Below, piece after piece: positions 13,933 through 16,542 of a stretch of 16,542 bases of DNA. The position numbers were made by a program, and so were the translations under genes. The notes under the pieces were generated by a model. That model searched no databases and was not told the origin of the DNA. It saw only the letters and a program-made list of their open reading frames with translations. Position 1 is the first letter of the stretch. Each line of letters begins with the position of its first letter. The stretch is from CAIOSQ01 sp964434345. GTDB lineage: Bacteria; Pseudomonadota; Alphaproteobacteria; CACIAM-22H2. Where the stretch lies: assembly GCA_964434345.1 (NCBI GenBank), contig CAYSUY010000087.1, forward strand, positions 1 to 16,542, given 5' to 3'.

Positions 13933-14661
13933 TCAGTCCATCCGGATGCCGCCATTCACCGGCACGCTCGCGCCGGTGATGTGGCTGGCCCCGGGGGAGA
14001 GCAGGAAGGCGATGGTGGCGGCGACCTCTTCGGCGCGGCCGGTGCGCCGCAGCGGGGTCGCGGCCTCGACCGCGCGCTTCGTCGCCTCGGGATGCGGCGC
14101 CGTCATCGGCGTGTCGATCCAGCCGGGCGAGACGCAATTGACCGTGATGCCGCGTGGGCCGAATTCGCGCGCGATGCCGCGGGCGAAGGATTCGATCCCG
14201 CCCTTGGATGCCGCGTAGCCGCTCGACGTCGCCACGCCGCCGGTGCGCGCGGACAGCGACGAGATCAGGACGATCCGCCCCTTGTCGGACATCCAGTCGC
14301 GCGCCGCGCGGCAGCACAGGAACGGCGTGGTCAGGTTGATGGTCAGGATTTCGGTCCAGCGCGCGAGGTCGAGCTGGTCGAGCGGGCGGGTGTCGACGAT
14401 CCCCGTGCAGACGACCAGCGCGTCCAGGCGCGGCATCGCGGCGCGCGCCGCGCCGAGCGCGGCGTCGACCGAGGCCGGATCGCGCGCGTCGAACCCATGG
14501 GCGGCGGCGGCGGTCTCGGCGGCCAGCGCACGCAGCGCCGGCGTGTCGAGATCCAGCAGCGCCATGTCGCCCGCGCCATCCTGGCGCAGCATCCGCGTCA
14601 GCGCGGTGCCGATGCCGCCCCCGGCGCCGACGATGCAGGCATTGCCTCCGAACGCGATCAT
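13933..14661 (-). CDS. Short-chain dehydrogenase/reductase (SDR family)
   Basis: This is a classical-size SDR of 242 residues that oxidises an alcohol or reduces a ketone with NAD(P)(H) in the cytoplasm. The coenzyme loop reads GAGGGIG (12-18), and Asp37 at the end of the second strand (LLDLD) suggests NAD(H) preference. The catalytic set is complete: Asn109, Ser135 in LISSLSA, Tyr149 and Lys153 in YAASK. The C-terminal SPGWIDTPM and ITGASVPVNGGIRMD are typical. Two small departures from the usual consensus occur: the loop begins with GAG rather than TG, and the NAG motif is replaced by CTG (85-87). The ATG at 14661 has AGGGG 5 bases upstream. It is divergent from the aldo/keto reductase across 123 bases and converges on the reductase gene. 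The substrate is unknown; SDRs of this form act on sugars, hydroxy acids and acyl chains. Confidence 0.93.
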   Translation of the reverse strand: MIAFGGNACIVGAGGGIGTALTRMLRQDGAGDMALLDLDTPALRALAAETAAAAHGFDARDPASVDAALGAARAAMPRLDALVVCTGIVDTRPLDQLDLARWTEILTINLTTPFLCCRAARDWMSDKGRIVLISSLSARTGGVATSSGYAASKGGIESFARGIAREFGPRGITVNCVSPGWIDTPMTAPHPEATKRAVEAATPLRRTGRAEEVAATIAFLLSPGASHITGASVPVNGGIRMD

Positions 14662-14784
14662 CTCGTCCCCTCTTCCCGTCGCCGCGATCCTGCGCGGCGC
14701 GCGCAGCATCTTCCGGAGACGGTGCTTGGCGCAACCCTCGCGATCCGGCACGATCCGCAGCCTCGCAAGGCGGAGATCGAGATC

Positions 14785-15729
14785 ATGGAACAGCGCAGGC
14801 TCGGCAATTCGGGGCTTCTCGTGTCGGCGGTCGGCCTCGGCTGCAACAATTTCGGCGGACGCATCGATCTCGCGGCGACCCGCGCGGTGATCCACAAGGC
14901 TTTCGATCTCGGGATCACCCTGTTCGACACGGCCGACATCTACGGCAACAAGGGCGGGTCGGAGACCGCGATGGGCGAGGTCCTCGGCGCGCGGCGCAAG
15001 GACATCGTGCTCGCGACCAAATACGCCAAGCCGATGGACGAGATCGGGCGGCTGCGCGGCGCCTCGCGGCGCTACATCGTCGATGCGCTCGAGGCCAGCC
15101 TGCGCCGCCTCAAGACCGACTGGATCGACCTCTACCAGCAGCACGAGCCCGATCCCGGTACGCCGATCGACGAGACGCTGCGCGCGCTCGAGGATCTCGT
15201 GCGCGCCGGCAAGGTCCGCTATGTCGGCTGCTCCAACCTGCCGGCCTGGCAGGTCGTCGAGGCGGAGTTCGTCGCCCGGCAGGTGAACACGACGCGTTTC
15301 GTCTCGTGCCAGGACGAGTACAGCCTGCTTGTGCGTGGCCTGGAAAAGGACCTGATGCCGGTCATGCAGCGCTATGGCGTCGGGCTGCTGCCCTATTTCC
15401 CGCTGGCCAGCGGGTTGCTCACCGGCAAGTACCGCCGCAACGCCGCGATGCCTGCGGGCGCGCGCCTGACCAACACGCAGCGCCTCGCCGACATCTACAT
15501 GACCGACACGAACTGGGAGATCGTCGAAAAGCTCGAGGCGTTCTGCGCCGCGCGCGGCCGCACGCTGCTCGACCTCGCCTTCGCCTGGCTGCTCGGCAAC
15601 CCGGTCGTCTCCAGCGTGATCGCGGGCGCGACCCGGCCCGAGCAACTCGAGCAGAACGTGCGCGCGGCGCAATGGATCCTGAGCGCGGACGACCGCGCCC
15701 TGGTCGACGCCGCGACGGCGAAGCCGTGA
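14785..15729 (+). CDS. Aldo/keto reductase
   Basis: This is a 314-residue (beta/alpha)8 barrel oxidoreductase that normally uses NADPH to reduce aldehydes or ketones. The catalytic tetrad is complete: Asp48 and Tyr53 in FDTADIYG, Lys79 in LATKYA, and His120 in YQQHEPD. Other family features are the N-terminal LGNSGLLVSAVGLGC, YVGCSNLPAWQV, a YFPLASGLLTGKY loop, and a C-terminal coenzyme segment IAGATRPEQLEQN. The ATG at 14785 has GGAG 9 bases upstream. The frame is open back to 13981, but that extension is antisense to the SDR gene and is rejected. The stop overlaps a possible GTG start of the aldolase gene, so the two are probably translated from one message. The substrate is undetermined; pairing with an aldolase hints at sugar-acid or keto-acid metabolism. 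Confidence 0.94.
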   Translation: MEQRRLGNSGLLVSAVGLGCNNFGGRIDLAATRAVIHKAFDLGITLFDTADIYGNKGGSETAMGEVLGARRKDIVLATKYAKPMDEIGRLRGASRRYIVDALEASLRRLKTDWIDLYQQHEPDPGTPIDETLRALEDLVRAGKVRYVGCSNLPAWQVVEAEFVARQVNTTRFVSCQDEYSLLVRGLEKDLMPVMQRYGVGLLPYFPLASGLLTGKYRRNAAMPAGARLTNTQRLADIYMTDTNWEIVEKLEAFCAARGRTLLDLAFAWLLGNPVVSSVIAGATRPEQLEQNVRAAQWILSADDRALVDAATAKP

Positions 15730-15743
15730 TCGCGGGGGTGCCC

Positions 15744-16542
15744 ATGCCGTCCGGCGAGGCGCTGCTGCGCAACCCGCTCAAGGACCGGCTCGCGCGCGGC
15801 GAAATCGCGGCGTCGATGACCGTGCGGCTGGTCGCAGATCCATCGATCGCCCTGCTCGCGCGCAGCGCCGGGTTCGACACGATCTATGTCGACCTGGAGC
15901 ACGGCCCGTTCGGCATCGAGACCGCGGCGCGGCACTGCGTCGCCGCCCAGCAGGCCGGTCTCGCGCCACTGGTGCGCGTGCCCTCGCATGGCGGCGAGTG
16001 GATCGCGCGCGTTCTCGATGGTGGCGCCATGGGCGTCATCGTCCCGCATGTCGATACGCCCGAGGAGGCGCGCGCGGCGGTCGCTGCGGCCAAGTACCCG
16101 CCGCTCGGCAGGCGCTCGGCGGCCGGTGCGCTGCCGCAGCTGGGGTTCCGCGCGATCGACGCGGCTCAGGCGATGCCGGCTGTCAACGACGCCACGATGG
16201 TGGTGGTGCAGGCGGAGACCGCACGCGCCATCGCGCAGATCGACGCGATCATGGCCGTCGATGGCGTCGACATGGTCCTGCTCGGCGCCAACGACCTGCT
16301 CGCCGATCTCGGTGCCCCGGGCGCGTTCGATGATCCGCGGCTGATGGAGGCCTATGCGCGTGCCATCGCCGCCTGCCGTCGCCATGGCAAGCATGCCGGC
16401 GTGGGTGGTCTCGCCGGGCGCCCGGACCTGACCGCGCGCTGCGTGGAACTCGGCGCGCGCTACATCTCGACCGGCACCGATCTCGGCTTCCTGCTCGACG
16501 CCGCGACGCGCCGCGCGCGCGACGCGCACGCCCTCCTCGGCG
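15744..16542 (+). CDS. HpcH/HpaI family aldolase (2-keto-3-deoxy acid aldolase type), 3' end at window edge
   Basis: This class II, metal-dependent aldolase is expected to split a 2-keto-3-deoxy (or 4-hydroxy-2-keto) acid into pyruvate and an aldehyde. The 266 visible residues cover essentially the whole fold. The catalytic His53 lies in YVDLEHGPF, Arg79 in LVRVP binds the pyruvate carboxylate in relatives, and the divalent-metal ligands are Glu159 (QAETARA) and Asp185 (GANDLLADLG). The usual loop reads G-x-x-D-L-S, and here the serine is replaced by leucine. No stop appears before the edge, but family length suggests only a few residues are missing. I choose the ATG at 15744, with GGGGG 5 bases upstream. 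The in-frame GTG at 15726 overlaps the AKR stop as GTGA and is a real alternative adding six residues. It follows the aldo/keto reductase in the same operon. Confidence 0.92.
   Translation, partial: MPSGEALLRNPLKDRLARGEIAASMTVRLVADPSIALLARSAGFDTIYVDLEHGPFGIETAARHCVAAQQAGLAPLVRVPSHGGEWIARVLDGGAMGVIVPHVDTPEEARAAVAAAKYPPLGRRSAAGALPQLGFRAIDAAQAMPAVNDATMVVVQAETARAIAQIDAIMAVDGVDMVLLGANDLLADLGAPGAFDDPRLMEAYARAIAACRRHGKHAGVGGLAGRPDLTARCVELGARYISTGTDLGFLLDAATRRARDAHALLG

Noticed and set aside
1..16542. CRISPR arrays, insertion sequences, defence or toxin-antitoxin systems
   Set aside because: No spaced direct repeats, transposase-like proteins or small paired genes were seen. All sizeable stretches are accounted for by metabolic or housekeeping genes.

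Overview
This window is very GC-rich, gene-dense, and carries ordinary chromosomal housekeeping and catabolic genes. The gene content and order suggest an alphaproteobacterium, probably a Rhodospirillales-like lineage: a yggT-DUF167-folD string, a DUF3750 protein, a large MscS-type channel with a secreted or periplasmic N-terminus, and many broad-specificity dehydrogenases. That placement is inference from gene content; no phylogenetic marker is present. I see no insertion sequence, integrase, phage gene, CRISPR array or toxin-antitoxin pair.

Layout. (1) Positions 1-2343, minus strand: a tightly overlapping operon, yggT -> DUF167 (yggU) -> folD -> a PLP-dependent threonine/serine-type dehydratase whose 3' end lies beyond the left edge. 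(2) 2483-2607, plus strand: a tRNA-Ala(CGC) gene behind a near-consensus sigma-70 promoter, divergent from the yggT operon. (3) 2674-3477, minus: a membrane-anchored DUF3750 protein. (4) 3614-4900, plus: a glutamate dehydrogenase starting at GTG. (5) 4891-10337, minus: a run reading aldehyde dehydrogenase -> large MscS channel -> Asp/Glu-racemase-family enzyme -> proline iminopeptidase, with overlaps or short gaps. (6) 10452-11180, plus: a lone family-2 glycosyltransferase. (7) 11194-12726, minus: an acyl-CoA ligase-type AMP-binding enzyme. (8) 12888-13922, plus: a ferredoxin/FAD/NAD reductase with no oxygenase partner in view. (9) 13933-14661, minus: a short-chain dehydrogenase. (10) 14785-16542, plus: an aldo/keto reductase followed by an HpcH/HpaI-type aldolase that runs off the right edge.

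How the genes may work together. The left operon combines one-carbon folate metabolism (FolD) with an amino-acid deaminating enzyme. The centre is weighted to amino-acid and peptide turnover: glutamate dehydrogenase, proline iminopeptidase, an amino-acid racemase-like enzyme and an aldehyde dehydrogenase, with a mechanosensitive channel among them. The right third has the make-up of a small-molecule catabolic neighbourhood (CoA ligase, flavoprotein reductase, SDR, AKR, aldolase), but it is split over alternating strands, so a single pathway cannot be asserted.

Convergent gene pairs nearly touch or overlap. Regulatory sequence is therefore confined to six short gaps, all under 200 bases, at 2344-2531, 2608-2673, 3478-3613, 10338-10451, 12727-12887 and 14662-14784. 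No gene-free stretch exceeds 300 bases. I did not find a convincing new biological system. The points most worth a second look are the channel-containing amino-acid operon, the orphan reductase with a perfect inverted repeat upstream, and the translationally coupled AKR-aldolase pair.
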